A stretch of 64,000 bases of DNA from Ctenosaura bakeri (taxonomy: Eukaryota > Chordata > Lepidosauria > Squamata > Iguanidae): contig CAOLHI010000958.1 of NCBI GenBank assembly GCA_948474755.1, forward strand, positions 1 through 64,000. Reading direction: 5' to 3'. Position numbers and translations under genes: made by a program. Below are positions 1-12,184 of this stretch, in pieces. Below the pieces are notes generated by a model. The model searched no databases. It was not told the origin of the DNA and saw nothing but the letters and a program-made list of their open reading frames with translations. The stretch's first letter is position 1. Every line of letters begins with the position of its first letter.

Positions 1-97
1 AAGTAGATGCCATTCTCAGCTATCAAATAATGAAACTAACTTTTTTTCTAGTTGAAAAGCTCAATGAAACCTGCTCTGGATTGGGGTAGAAACTATC

Positions 98-198
98 CAG
101 CCCTTCAGAGCTTGTTGAACCACACCTTCTAGTATTCCTTACCATGGGCTATGATACCCAGGTTTGCTGGAGGTTATAGTTCAACAACATTTAGAAAG
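98..198. repeat. Short palindromic dispersed repeat
   Basis: The left half contains a TTGTTGAACCAC-like block and the right half a GTTCAACAACAT block, so the unit is a loose inverted repeat. Related copies lie near 4,100, 19,896 and 43,497. This is a diverged noncoding repeat, probably from a small DNA transposon. The class is inferred. Confidence 0.4.
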
Positions 199-2599
199 TC
201 AGATAATTCCAACCTCTGCTCTAGATATTCTTTCCTAGCTTGAACAAACCTGGTGACACATATTCCAAACAATGACACTGCTTTTTTTTTTCAAAAAGAA
301 AAACGTAAAAGTCATGGATATTTAATGCTATATCACAGTTAGTTGTTATGATTATTAATTATATTTCATTGGTTACATTTTTGTAGGAAGAATATTTTCA
401 GGATGTGTTCAATCAGGGGGCAACATAATTCAGGCAAACTTTGTGAGATGTAGAACTGTAATTACCCTCTGAGTTGAAACTTAATTTTACTGACTGCTCT
501 TGTTGGTAACACATCTTTTCCCCTTTTATGCAATATTCAGACCTTTTTTTGCTTCTCACTGCAAAATCTCAAGTGGTTGGGACCACAGCTTGGAAAAGTT
601 ACTCTTTGGAATACTATTCCAGGAATCCTCCAGGTGGTTGAGAGTGGTTGTAGTCCAAAGAGTAACATTTGCCGTCCCAGAGCTGGACCTAGCTTTCAGT
701 GTAGCAAAAAGAGGAAATTATATAGTTATATAATATATAATTAAGTTAATTTCAGATACTGATTTGGCACTTAAAAAAATGTGAGTCTTTTTCTCACATC
801 TTGGACCTCTCTCTCACACACAATCCAGAATCGTCACCCAGAGAGCAATGTATTAATCTGCAGTTTGATTTACAAAAAGGAGAAGATCAGATCCATTATA
901 AAACTAAGTGATTAACTTCTAGTATTGCTGAGATCATGGATAAGAATCAGCGTTCTCTAAGGGAAATTTGGACCCTTGGCTGAAAATTCAAGCTTTGCTC
1001 TGTCATGGATTCTTCACTTCTACAGTAGCACTAACTAGGGTGACAGTAAACCCTTGTCATATCTAAAAACACATTTCCAAACAGACACTGAGATAGACTG
1101 TAACCATGTGTACTGCCTGCTCATTTCCCCCTTGGACATGAGAGTGCTCAGTTACTCTCTCAATGCAGAAGTGGTGGCACATTTAACTGAGATCTCTGCC
1201 ATCATTTCTCAAGTAGGTGTCACATAGTGGTCAAAGAGGAACAAACTATACGTGACACAGAAAACATCACTTCTTAATGTCATGCATCTGTTTCTAAATT
1301 TAAATACGGGACAGTTGGTTCACCAATGGGAGCCACAGCATGTATGGGAGGTGAGAAATGTAACCCTTTCCTCCTGCATTGTAGTCCACATGGGAATAAA
1401 TTGCACCCCCCCACACACATTCCTATTGTATGCAAGAAGAAAACTCTCACACAAGTGTGAAATATGATTCAGGTGTTTGAAAATATTGCCAGTGGCATTT
1501 GCTTCATTAACAGACATTGACTATATAATTCTAAGTTTATCTTCCTACAAGAAGGGATAGACATTTTCTTTTTGAAAAATAAAAATGTAAAAAATGAAAA
1601 CTCATTCCCTGAGGCTGAATTTTGTGACCCCCCCCCATTTCTGTGCTTCATTGAAATCCAAATGATTTTTTCTGTTGCAACTGCGATTATACTCTTATTA
1701 TTCTATTTAAAATGGAATTACAGTCTTAAATCCACTCAAGTAGAATACACTTATCATTTAGAACCAAACAAGATCATTCCCTTTTCAAAAAGTCTGAAAA
1801 CAATTCAGTCTAAACCAGCATTTTGCTAATTGAAATCAGTACCAACTGATTTATTGCTAGTATAAATCTACTAAGCCTATATATGTCTTATAATGGTGTA
1901 ACAGGAAATTCTTCTGTATGTATATGCATGTTACAGGAATAAAAGTTGCTTCCTTCTCGTTATAAAATGTCACTGAAAATTATAGTCTGGTTTTCAGACT
2001 CTGAAAAGCATATAAAATTTTAGGGCACACTTCCAAGTAATATCAGTTTTGAGAGATAGTTCCTTGTGTTTATTTCTAGTATTTATGTACAAAGGTTGAA
2101 TGTCCCAGCTGAAGACCACACTGAACAGATTCTTTTTTTCCAGTGAGTCTTAAAGTAAAAACTCTTCATATCCTTGTAAACGTTCTTTTTCTCAAACCCT
2201 GTACTATTGGAGGCAATGAACTGTGAGTTCAAATGGAGTCACAACAGATTCAGAAAGCTGTAGAATGGTCTGTAAAAACCAGAATTATTCAACTGACACT
2301 TTCTGGTTGAAGTAGAAATTTTCAGCATTCTGTACAAAGGGTTTTCTGGCACAAATATGCAATTCCAAATCTGTCTAAAATGTAGAAATACATAAATATT
2401 GTAATTGTGAGTCATATTCATTCCTCAAGGAAGCTAATTGGAAAATCCTCCCATCTTAGCAATCAGTGAAGTAAATGTTGTGCACCCTTGATTTCTTGCC
2501 ATGCGAAGCTGCCTCTTTCCTCTCATACTGTAATTATTAAGAAAGTGATCCGATACCCTAAAAATAAATACTGTAGCCTTCATTTTGCATTTGCCTTGG
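199..2599. other. Noncoding stretch, no gene seen
   Basis: AT-rich DNA with short chance open frames only. No conserved protein motif, splice-flanked exon or RNA gene was recognised. Short homopolymer runs are present, such as T runs near 280 and C runs near 1,630. Confidence 0.5.
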
Positions 2600-2731
2600 G
2601 GGAAGGGCTGCAACTCTGTGGCAGAGCATATATTTTGAATGCCAATGATCCCTGGTTTCATCTCTGGTATCTTCAAGTAGGGCAAAGAAAGATTCTTGCC
2701 TGAAACTCTGTTGGAAGTCTGTGGAGACAAT
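2600..2731 (+). repeat. tRNA-derived SINE, diverged copy
   Basis: The order of blocks is a box-A-like stretch (CTCTGTGGCAGAGCA), a degraded box-B stretch (GATCCCTGGTTTCATC), a GGTATCTTCAAGTAGGGC block, then CCTGAAACTCTGTTGGAAG and GTGGAGACAAT. The same order recurs at 19,211-19,330 and 49,219-49,362, which supports one tRNA-headed SINE family. The copy is old and has no intact promoter. Confidence 0.55.
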
Positions 2732-2733
2732 CA

Positions 2734-3025
2734 GGGTTGGCCCTACTATTAGGCAGAGTGAGGCAACCACCTCTGGTGGCAGATGCTGGGAAGCCTGGCC
2801 ATTCTTTGTAATCCCTTCAACCATACCCCTCTTTTGGAGGGCAAAGTTGTGTACCAGTATTTCTTAAGCTTTCTTATGTGGGGCACTGGCAGGACTTTTC
2901 CCCACAACGTTTCAGGGACCGGCGCCATATTAGTGTCCATTGTTTACAACTATTTCTTCCCTTCCTGGAATCTTGCTGAAAGCCAGAACTGGTCCACAGA
3001 CCACTACGTTGAGTAACACTGCTCT
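2734..3025 (+). repeat. Dispersed repeat with AGGCAGAGTGAGGCA head
   Basis: The block TTAGGCAGAGTGAGGCA is followed about 100 bp later by a GAGGGCAAAGTTGTGTACCA-like block. Both blocks recur in order at 37,670-37,840 and 42,205-42,330, and a reverse-strand piece occurs near 47,855. I do not recognise the family. No protein motif is visible. Confidence 0.45.
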
Positions 3026-4099
3026 AAATGACTGTTCTCTGTGCAACTGTGGTTCAGGACACCAAATAAAATTCAACTTGCATTGTAATTTCTATATTGT
3101 GCAGCAAGGCACGTTTGAAGGATTGGAGAACCATTTTAGTTAGGCTTCTCCTAACCTTGTGTGGGCTGCTCTACCACCATTTGGTGGAACTGAATATGAA
3201 GTTCCAGTTATATGTGGTCAGTGTTTAGGGTAATTTTGGCTGTAATGGAGTCTCTGATGTGTGGTAGAAAGATCTCTGGGAGCCCCCTGGTCTGTGGTGT
3301 CTATACTTTCAGCTTTCCTTTTAGTGGTGCCACTGCTCCAATATGAAAGTTATCTGAGCTGCATGAATGGGAACAGTATGTGAGTTCTGAAGATGAACTA
3401 ACACAGGGCTGGAGTGACATAAGCTAGAGGCAGATGGTGGAATTTTGCAGGGTTTGAGAGGGATAAACACGCTCTGTCAAAAGTGGTGTGTGCAAAGAGC
3501 CTGTCTGCTTCTATTAAAAAGTGTTTGTGGTGGTTTAATAATGTTTACAAAAATCTGGAAAACTTATTGAAACCAGAGTAGTTTTTTTTTAATTGCTGTA
3601 CTGTAAAGCATGGGAAGTAAAGTTTCCTTAAAGCAATTCACAGCACTCTTTAAAACTGTCTCCAGACAGATCTGTGGCTTTCCCATTTCTTCATCCTCTG
3701 CTGGGCTGACTTTTGTATTTATCTAAAGAACTCTTATGCCTGCCTAGTGATAGCACTGCACTACATTTTTCTGCCTGTGATTGCGGTGCTGGTGGTGATG
3801 ATGAAGATGTCTTATTTTGGATTTTATCAGTGTACAACCTAGGTGAGCATGTTTTTTTCCATCACAGTTTGGCTTGCTTATTACAGCCTGTGTAGTATTC
3901 ACACAATTGTGGCGATCTTATGTCATTCCATGCTACCATGTCCAATTCCATTGGTGATCCTGTGTCATTCCATGTGAGACAGGAGCTGGCTGTGAGGAAG
4001 TAGCATCAATACCACCTGCAAATGAATTTGGCCAGGGATACTGTTTGATTGGTACAAGGATAAACTTTTTAAAGGTCTAATTCAGGCATAGGAAAAATG
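3026..4099. other. Noncoding stretch, no gene seen
   Basis: Ordinary AT-rich sequence. No coding, RNA or mobile-element signature was found. Confidence 0.45.
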
Positions 4100-4202
4100 T
4101 GGTCCTTCACATGTTGTTGAATCACAGTACTCATTATTGGCTAGGGCTGGTGGGAAAAGCAGTTCTACTACATCTGGAGGGCAATATGTTGTTTCCCAGC
4201 TG
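4100..4202. repeat. Short palindromic dispersed repeat
   Basis: An ATGTTGTTGAATCACAGTA block on the left is mirrored by GTTCTACTACATCTGGAGG on the right, around a GGCTAGGGCTGGTGGGAA centre. It belongs to the same loose family as 98-198 and 19,896-19,983. Confidence 0.45.
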
Positions 4203-4674
4203 CTCTAGGGGACACCCTCCCTTAGGAGCATGGAAATCACTAGAACGTCAGCCACTCAGTGAGAGATGCTGAAATTCTAAGATGGGGAGAATAACATTCA
4301 GGGGACATGAGCATCCACACCAAAGCTCCCAGACTGTACCAGAGTTTTCACTGCTTGCTTCCATAGCCCAACTTTTGACAACAAGTGCAGTGATTTCTAT
4401 GGGTGTGTGTGTAGATATCAAAGTGTCATCTTTCTTCACACAGTCCTGCTGATATGTAGGGTATAGCATCTCTTTGCTGAAGAGATGGGGAGAAAGGAAG
4501 ATTTGTTTGCAGTAATACTGCTGCTGACTCTTAGTAGCATGGCTTGACAGTAATGGATCCAAATAGAAGATGATGGGAGTGCAAAAACAGTGTTGCAGAG
4601 ATGGGGTTCATGTTTCCCACTTCTGTTCTAAGACTGCATAAGAAGTGTCCAGTGGTGTAGCTTGGCACAAACAG

Positions 4675-4810
4675 GGTATGGGTGTGGGTGGAGGGGCATG
4701 GGCGAGGCACAGCATGTGTGGATGAGCGATGGTGTGTGTGGGCGGGGTGACAACGTGTGTGAGCAGGGTGACAGTGCATGTGGGCAGGGTGATGGGGCAC
4801 GGGGAGCAAG
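4675..4810 (+). repeat. GTG-rich degenerate minisatellite
   Basis: Roughly 22-25-bp units built on GTGTGTGnGCAGGGTGACA repeat about three to four times between 4,733 and 4,796, within a wider GTGGG-rich tract. Open frames on both strands here are products of the repeat and have no protein meaning. Confidence 0.6.
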
Positions 4811-6313
4811 CACCCCCAAAAAAGTGTCACCCAGGGTGCACTGCTCCCCTGGCCCTGGTCCCTATTCCACTGGAAGTGTTAACACTTAGCTCTCTCTCAC
4901 ACTGGCAAACAAGGGCAATGTTGATCAGGGAAGAGTCTACAGTGTGAGAACCTCCCATGTCACCTTGTATTTCCAACACCCCCATGAAGTGGAGGAAGGA
5001 GTCATCTTGCAGTTTCTCCAGGCCACAAAGCATTGGAAGAGAACATAAAAATCTTGCTCCACTGTATGTGCAGGCAAAATTGTTGCAATGGCAAGTGGCA
5101 ACATTATAGTTTTCTTACTTTGGATAACTGTAAAAACTAAAGGCCAGACTGAATCAAACTCTGCTGTGGATGATGTCTCTTTTAATGTCTGTATATTCTA
5201 AATATACAATCATTCTGTTGTTTTTTTTAATTTTTATTTTATTTTTTGCCATAGTGAGCCTCTGAACCACTCTCTTACTATTTCTGCCTAGGGCTCACAG
5301 GCCTTTCTTTTGTGTTTTATCAAATTACATACTGAATGAAGGCCTCCATTTCAGAGACAGATGGATTTAATGTGTATGAAAATAGATGCCTTTTAAAGGA
5401 ACTAAATTAGTAGTTCCACTTTTCTTCCCCCATTTTTATTGAAGACAGAGCTGAAGACTGCTTGAAAGCAGAACTTAACAAATATCCTTAAAAAGAAACG
5501 GCACAATCCGGCCAAAATCAAGCTCTTTTAAGAGTCCCATTGAGTTTGGTGGGAGAGACTAAAACCCACACAACTCTTCCATTGAAATCAATGGTGCTTA
5601 GAAGTGCTTAATTCTGAATATCCTATCCTCATGTATTTTTTTGTTATTTAGTAAATACAAAGAATTCTCTTGCCATTTCTAACCATGCCATTTCCAGTAA
5701 ATCTAAAAAAACCCCTCACAACTCTAGTAGGGATGTAATTCTTCATTAATATCGTTCTCAAAGAAGGCAATGAATAACTTTAAGAATATACTTCTTTCCA
5801 TGAGAAAGTCTCTAAAAGTTGCACAATTTTTTTTAAAAATCTATTGGCAGTTTGGGAATTATTCTGTGCATAGTTCACATGTGAATTTTACAGTTACCCA
5901 ATCATCATTTTCTGCAGAAGGACCAGTATTTTCTGAACAGAAATATTATTTGTGCACATAACATGCTGTTTTCTGTATGGAAAAAATCAAATGCAAATTT
6001 TGTACCAAGTAAATCCTGAATTGCAAAGATTTCATCAGTTCATGATTCTCTTTGTTGGGGTTTCTCGATCTTGAAAAACACATTTCTGTTCATTTGCTTT
6101 GCCCTTGCCTACCAGTTATTTTCTTATTCAGACTTTCCTACAAGCTTTTGTTTGCCTCCATGGGATAAACAGTATTAAAAGAAGAGGCCTGCTTCCTCTT
6201 CCTACAAGTGCTCCAAGGAAACTGGCACCTCTCCATTTTTGTATTTTAATGACAGAAAATGTCAATAGATCTAGCCATGGGTCTTCCACATGGTTTGACC
6301 TGGGGCAATTTGA
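4811..6313. other. Noncoding stretch, no gene seen
   Basis: No gene is visible. At 5,514-5,620 a GAGTCCCATTGAGTTTGGTG / CCATTGAAATCAATGG block resembles the repeat at 44,180-44,265. Around 5,915-6,010 are TTTTCTG-CAGAAA-type motifs like those at 60,944-61,140. Confidence 0.4.
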
Positions 6314-6545
6314 CCCAGGGCCTAAATACCTTAAAGACACCAGATCCTGTCTGATCTTGGAAGTTAAGCAGAGCCATACCTAGTTAGTACTTAGATGGGA
6401 GACTGCCAGTGAATACCAGCCTCTGTAGGCTATATTTCAGAGGAAAGAACTGGAAAAACCATCTCTGAGAATTTGCTACATAAGAAGCCATATGGGTTCA
6501 CCACAAATTGACAGGCAATTTAAAGGCACAGACACACACACACAA
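6314..6545 (+). repeat. 5S-rRNA-derived SINE
   Basis: The first ~110 bp follow the vertebrate 5S rRNA gene: GATCCTGTCTGATCTTGGAAG, TTAAGCAG, TTAGTACTTAGATGGGAGAC and AATACCAGCCTCTGTAGGCT are recognisable in order. This covers the internal promoter (A box, intermediate element and C box region). It is followed by a non-5S tail with GGTTCACCACAAATTGACAGGC, a 'gaaggcac'-like block and a short (AC)n. The same tail style ends the tRNA-headed SINE at 63,553-63,762. Its length and tail make it a SINE rather than a 5S gene. Mutations in the 5S part suggest it is inactive. Confidence 0.75.
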
Positions 6546-9500
6546 ATTTTGACCTAATGTCTACCCAGGTGGTGAAACATTCAGAAGACTATCTCACTTT
6601 TTAAAAGCAATAGTAGGTAACTTGGGGGAATAAACAACCTTGAATTAAACTTTAACAATCCATTAATAGAAGCCATAAGTCAGAAACGAATTAACTGCTT
6701 TTTTTTCCTCTCGCTCAACCCTCCCCCTTTTTTCTGCATTGTATTTGGAGAGTTCTTTGGAGCCATAATGCTAAATTCATCATACAAGTGAAATTGATAA
6801 AATAGATGGAAAATTTGTGAACATTTCATATAAATGCTCAAGGCAGTAAGCCGTGTGCTCTTGAAAACCCAATCAAATCCTAATACAGACATAAATTTGA
6901 AGACCTGTTTAACTTCTGTTTTCTTACATGACTACAAAAATATGCATATATTAATATATATTATTGATTAATTATTAGTATATATTATTTTCTGGTTTTG
7001 CTAGTAGGCCACTGGAAGGCCCATTGGAACAGAAATGTCTCTTCCAATGAGTCCCTCTCCATCAACAGAGAAGGAAGTCCCTCATGGAACACCAGATGAC
7101 CAACTGGCAATGGTCTGCCAGGTTATTTTTCTGAGAGAAGACAAGGGGAAACAGGATATTCCAAGAACATCCCATTGATTCACAGGTTCCAAAGCTACCT
7201 AACTCCTCAACACACCTACAACATTGGTCCAAATCTATGCTAGTCCTGAGGTTGGCCACTAAAGTAAATGAGAAGAAAAATGAAAGATTCATTTCTCTTA
7301 CTCTTTCTCCTCATTCCTCAACTTCCTTGCCCACTGTGAGTTTCAGTGAAGAGAGAAACTTGGTAAGTCTGGCTAAAGTCAGCCAATCACAACCTTAAAT
7401 ATGCTGTGGAATGGGGTAGGAGACGATGGGGAAATAATATAAAACTAGAGGCTCATCTGTTAATCTGTCAGATAAGGAGAGATAGTGACAGTATAGGGAT
7501 GGGTAAGATCAAGAGAGGGCTAGATGGAATTAGAGACAGGGAGGCACAGAAGAGAGATAAATATGATTAGAGATCAGATAGAGATTTTGGATTGATGGGA
7601 GTGTGGGAAGAGTTCACGGGAAAGTATTACTTTACGTTAACTAAGGTTTTCCATTTTATTGTGTGTGGAGCCAATGTAATGTTAGATGTTTAACTTAATA
7701 CATGCACACTTATGTTGTTTGGAAACCTTTCATTTAAAGGGTTAAAGCAATAATCAGTCATGCATTAACAAATCAAACCCAACAAAAACAACATCTGCCT
7801 GTCAACTTGGGGCACAAGTACTAGATCCAGGGAGAGATATTTAGGGGCAAAGGGCAAGATCAGGGAGGATTAAAACTGTGGGGCCAATCTGGACCAGGGC
7901 ATCTGTCACACAGATCTATGGATGTGGCAGTTGTTTCCTCTCCACACAACACACCACACACAGAAGGACAATACTGCCCTGTAGATTGAAGATTGGCAGA
8001 AGGCAGAGTGAGATCTACTGAGAGATAATGTGCAGGAGATCCTCAAGCAATGGCAACAAAGGAGAAAAGGCTCTCTTTCTGCTTTCCTTAAGAGGCTATT
8101 AGAACCTCTGACCTGCAGTAACTGAGAGGTAGGTAGGAACTAATACATGCAGATCATCAATCTATGACTCAGAGGATGCCAAAGGTTTTATTCTGCCCCT
8201 GGCCTGATCTAACCTTTTAAAACTGGTGCCACCCAACCTGGGCTACTATTTTTAGAGCTTGGAAATTTGCTCTTGAATAATGATCCAGTATGAAACTGGT
8301 TGCAAGCCCCACAACCAGTAAGATGTTACTTCTGAGGATGCCAAGCTATCTCTTCCAGTGCTCACTGTGTTGCTTGTTACTTTTTCTTCACAAAGAAGGA
8401 GAGAATGCCCTTTGAATTGATGAGAATGCATAAAAATAGAAAAATTCTGCTCATGTTGCCTGTGAAATTCCCCAAGTAAATAAAAAGTAATTAGAAAATT
8501 GAAATGGAACATCCAACATAACCCCATTTTGTTATGAAATGGAACTTTGTTTTTGTCTTGTTACCCATGATGTTAACTTGTAACACATTCCTCTCAAGTC
8601 CTATGTTGCAGTTGGCTCCCTCCTGTTCGTAGAATTTGTCATTCTGCAGAAAACTGAAGACTCTAAACCCATGCCATAGAATGATAAAGCAAAATATTCA
8701 GTGTCTAGAAGTGTCTGGTTTTCCAAAAAGATTTAATTGGAGGGGGAAAAATACCAACATTGAAAGCCACAGTATAACTGGCAACAGAATGCATTCATTA
8801 GTATCCTGTACATGATACTGAATGCAAAAAGTATATGTAAAGAAAACAAAATTTGGTTAGGCAGAACTGCACACGCAAAACTGATCTTTGAGTCAAGTTG
8901 GAAGTGTCTTTGCAAAAACTCAAGTATTTCATTTTCAGCCCAGGCTGGCATTCTCCTGCTTAGTCTCAAACAGAGTAGACCTATTCTCTCAGTTGTTGAA
9001 TCAAGAGTCAATGTGTAGATAAATCCTAATGATCCGATGAGTCTGTTGTAGTCAGTACTCACAACAGGTTTTATGCCGTATTCAGGTTAGTTCTCCATGA
9101 ATTTTGATAATCTGAAAGTGAGGGCTGAGAGGCAGATATGGTATAAATATGCAAAGCAGTAGTTCAGATCCCAAAGGCCAGAGATGTACATAAGTGATAA
9201 CAAAGTAAATATTGACAAATGTGGTCTTTCCAGCAGTTGCAGAGCAGGAAACAGCAAAGTTTGCTTTGGAACAGTTCTCACTGTTCGAAAAATGTATGAG
9301 GGTGGGTACCCCTCCACACATTACAGATTTTATAGGGACATGCATCTCATTCTCATAAACATGGCTCTATTGTCACTTATTGGCCTTTTGGCTAAGACCA
9401 AGTGTAATGTGGCTGTATCTTCACATAGAACCCTGCCCTCACCCCTGCTATTGTTGAAATCTAGGACTTTTCTAATCTGTGTCCTGTGCCATTTTGCCAA

Positions 9501-10719
9501 GCAAAGTTGGATTCTGCAAAGCCAACATGAGGACTCTGGGAGTCCACAGCATAGGTCACACTGCTTTGTTAAGCAAGAGAAATTGTATAATATAAAGTGA
9601 AACAGAACAAAGCAAGGAAAAAAAAATAGATCTCTTTCTGCAGCCTCAAAGATCAGGAAACAAATCTTCGTCTCTTTCCATCTCTCACTGGGATAAGGGG
9701 AAAGGCATTCGCGTGTGTACAGTATGCATTTCCTACTTAGTTTGGTTAGCAAAACATGAGGGATCATGCTGTACTTAAAACTGAAGATGATATTGTACAC
9801 ACGGCAAATCTTTCACTAAGAGGAATCCCAATCCAGACATTTGATCCTTTTTGTTTACAGACTCTCTGGATAATGTCCCAATCATTCCGAGTCTGAAAGG
9901 ATCTCCATTCTTTGGCCAGTAATACTTTTTTTTTTTTTAAAGGAAAGAAGTCACTTTTTGTTATTGCAATAGGACACCCAAAGGCACCAACCAATGCATT
10001 TTCCTGGAAAGCAATCACAGGAGTTCTAAGACATGAAACAACAGACACAATTGACTCGGTATTAACTGAGACAATCTATTTTATGTTTGTGAGTGCATGT
10101 GTGGGGGACATTTTGATGAAAACAGTGGATTTGTCATTTGTCACTACTTATGCCAAACCATGGTGGCCTAGGAAGGAAAAATTCTTCCCCTTCCAAAGGC
10201 TACATAAAACTTCAAGTAACACAATAAGGGATAAATTCCATTGTGTGGCATTAACATCTATAACAAATACAGATGAAAAAGCCATTAAACCCTTCTCCAG
10301 CTTTCCTAATTAGCTGCTAATGAAAATGGTTCAGAAACAGCAAATGGAGGAAAACACTACAAAGTGTGAAATGGAATTTTGCAAGCTGTGTGCTGAAAGA
10401 ATGGGTTGAGTGACTGATACTGCCAAGCTAATCTGAACAGATTCTAATTCTGTGCTTCAGATAGTGGGTGTTACACCTGACTGTTCTATCCATTCAAAGA
10501 AAAACAGATATGTGTTGTCTAGGGTGGAGAACATTTAGCTTTTGGACCTCAGCTCTCAGAAGGCCTATTTGGCATAGCCAGTGGTAAGGAACAATGAGAA
10601 TTATAGTGTAAAATATCCAGAAGACTCTCTTCTATAGGGAGCCAGCTGGATACAGAAAGGAGTGCTCCCACCATGCTTCCATCCCGGCAATGGCACTGCT
10701 GAGATTGCAACAGGATGAC
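6546..10719. other. Noncoding stretch, no gene seen
   Basis: No exon or RNA gene was recognised. An AT-only palindromic run (TATATTAATATATATTATTG) lies at 6,945-6,990. A weak copy of the short palindromic repeat is present at 10,528-10,620. Open frames of 100-156 codons near 9,200-9,800 overlap on opposite strands and show no family motif. Confidence 0.4.
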
Positions 10720-11240
10720 CACAGGATCAGGTAAAGTGTGGAAGTGGCCTAAGACATAAAGGTGCTGGTGATGACATTTAAAACTCTAAATAGTTTGGCA
10801 CCTCTTTGAGGGAATGCCTCTCTCCATATATACCTCACAAAAGACTGAGATCTGCTGGAGGGGAGTTCTCCTCTATATCCCACCAGTGGGAGCAAAACAC
10901 TGTGTGAGGACAAAGCGGGGGCTTCTCAGCTGTGGCTCCTCTGTTGTGGAATACTTTCTCTTTAGAAGCCCAATTGGCATCAACATTGTTCTCACTCTGG
11001 CAACAAGTTAAAATTAGGCTTTTCACAAGAGCCTCACAAAAAAAGCCTTTTTGTCCGATGCATACGGACTCATGATTGTGAAATATTTTAACATCAACAT
11101 TTTAAATTATACATTTTTTTGGAATGTTTAATTTTTTTTTATCATTGTATCTTTCATTGTTTCATGTTATAAAGTTTGCTGATTGATTTCATTGTAACCT
11201 GCCTGGAGATCTTACAATATGAGGTAGGATGAGAATTCTA
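10720..11240 (+). mobile_element. L2-like LINE 3' end (decayed)
   Basis: Translation of 10,760-11,010 across frames gives an order typical of the C-terminus of L2/jockey-type ORF2 proteins: a TFKALNSLAP-like stretch, LRSAGG, then GGFSAVAPLLWNT and a final 'RLFT'. It is followed by an AT-rich 3' UTR with CTGCCTGGAGATC, a tail style common to reptile LINEs. The frame is broken and no RT core is present, so this is a 5'-truncated fossil. Assignment to L2 rather than another jockey-group LINE is inferred from these C-terminal motifs. Confidence 0.5.
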
Positions 11241-11485
11241 TCTGTCTGTCTATCTATCTTGGGTCAATGGCATATAATTAAGAAATACAGGCATACAAGT
11301 ACCAATTAATCAACTCCAACAAGACAAAGATACCCTAAGGAATTCTTGGACATTATATAGCATGACCTCAGATGGGCTAAAGAGATAGCTTTAATATTAG
11401 TCAGATCCCTCCTCTGTTTTGTACGGCTTTGGAAGGAAAATCCACACAAATGAACTGTAAATGCAAAATCCATTTCAGAGGTTTT

Positions 11486-11958
11486 GGCTTTTTCCACACC
11501 GGGCTATTAAAACAGTGCAGAGCGACCTCCAAATGAGGTCTTCTGCACCGTAGAGTGGACTGGGGCGGACTACTTTTTGTAGTTCCAGACCTCAGTCCAC
11601 TCTGGAGCAACTGGAACTGGTCGTGCGGCATGTTTTTTAAAAACCTCTTTTTAGAAGTTTTTAGAAAGTACGGACCGCGCAACCCTGTGCCGCTCCGTTG
11701 CCCGGCCCTGGAGAAGATTTGCAGGTGCGCACAAGTGTGTGTCTGCAGATCTGCCGAGGCGGGCTTCTGGTTGGCGAGCTTCTCCGGTTGGTTGAGAGCC
11801 TCCACCAACCAGAAGCTGCCATTTGGGATGCCAGAGGACTGCAGAGCAGCGAACTCATGCTGCTCCTCGTGGCAACGGACTTGGCTGGCCAGAAAACAAA
11901 GCTGGTAAGCTCTGTTTTCAGGCATTCCCCCCCCACACACACACATGCGGAAAGGGCC
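11486..11958 (+). mobile_element. GGCC-ended non-autonomous DNA transposon (copy 1)
   Basis: The 473-bp unit has ends GGCTTTTTCCACAC and GCGGAAAGGGCC (inverted) with a TTT duplication on both sides (11,483-85 and 11,959-61). It shares its interior with copies at 27,836 and 31,176: a GTGGACTGGGGCGGACTAC block, GGTTGGTTGAGAGCCTCC and a hairpin with TTTTTAAAAACC. No transposase frame is present; the long minus-strand open frame across it is incidental. Inferred PIF/Harbinger-type because of the GGCC end and 3-bp duplications. Confidence 0.65.
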
Positions 11959-12184
11959 TTTGTCATATATGTAAAATGGGATCAGTGAGGGCACACATGA
12001 ATGAGCATAATTTCACTACCTCCTTCAACTTCATGTTTTTACACATGTTGTATAGATGACTTTAAAGCCCTCTGGAGGCATACCAAAGAATATACAAGTC
12101 CTAAAAGTGAAGACAAGAATGGGCCCTTGTTTTCTTGTCTCTAGATACTAGAGCAGATCATTAGATAGACATTCTGTAAAACTT

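Noticed and set aside
6341..6440. Functional 5S rRNA gene
   Set aside because: Several mutations in the 5S part and a SINE-type tail instead of a T-run terminator directly after the 5S end.
9330..9800. 156-codon minus-strand frame, with a 138-codon plus-strand frame opposite
   Set aside because: Cysteine- and phenylalanine-rich low-complexity product with no motif and an overlapping opposite frame. Most likely chance.
11401..11994. 197-codon minus-strand open frame
   Set aside because: It runs across the ends of a non-coding GGCC element into flanking DNA, and related copies do not keep it open.
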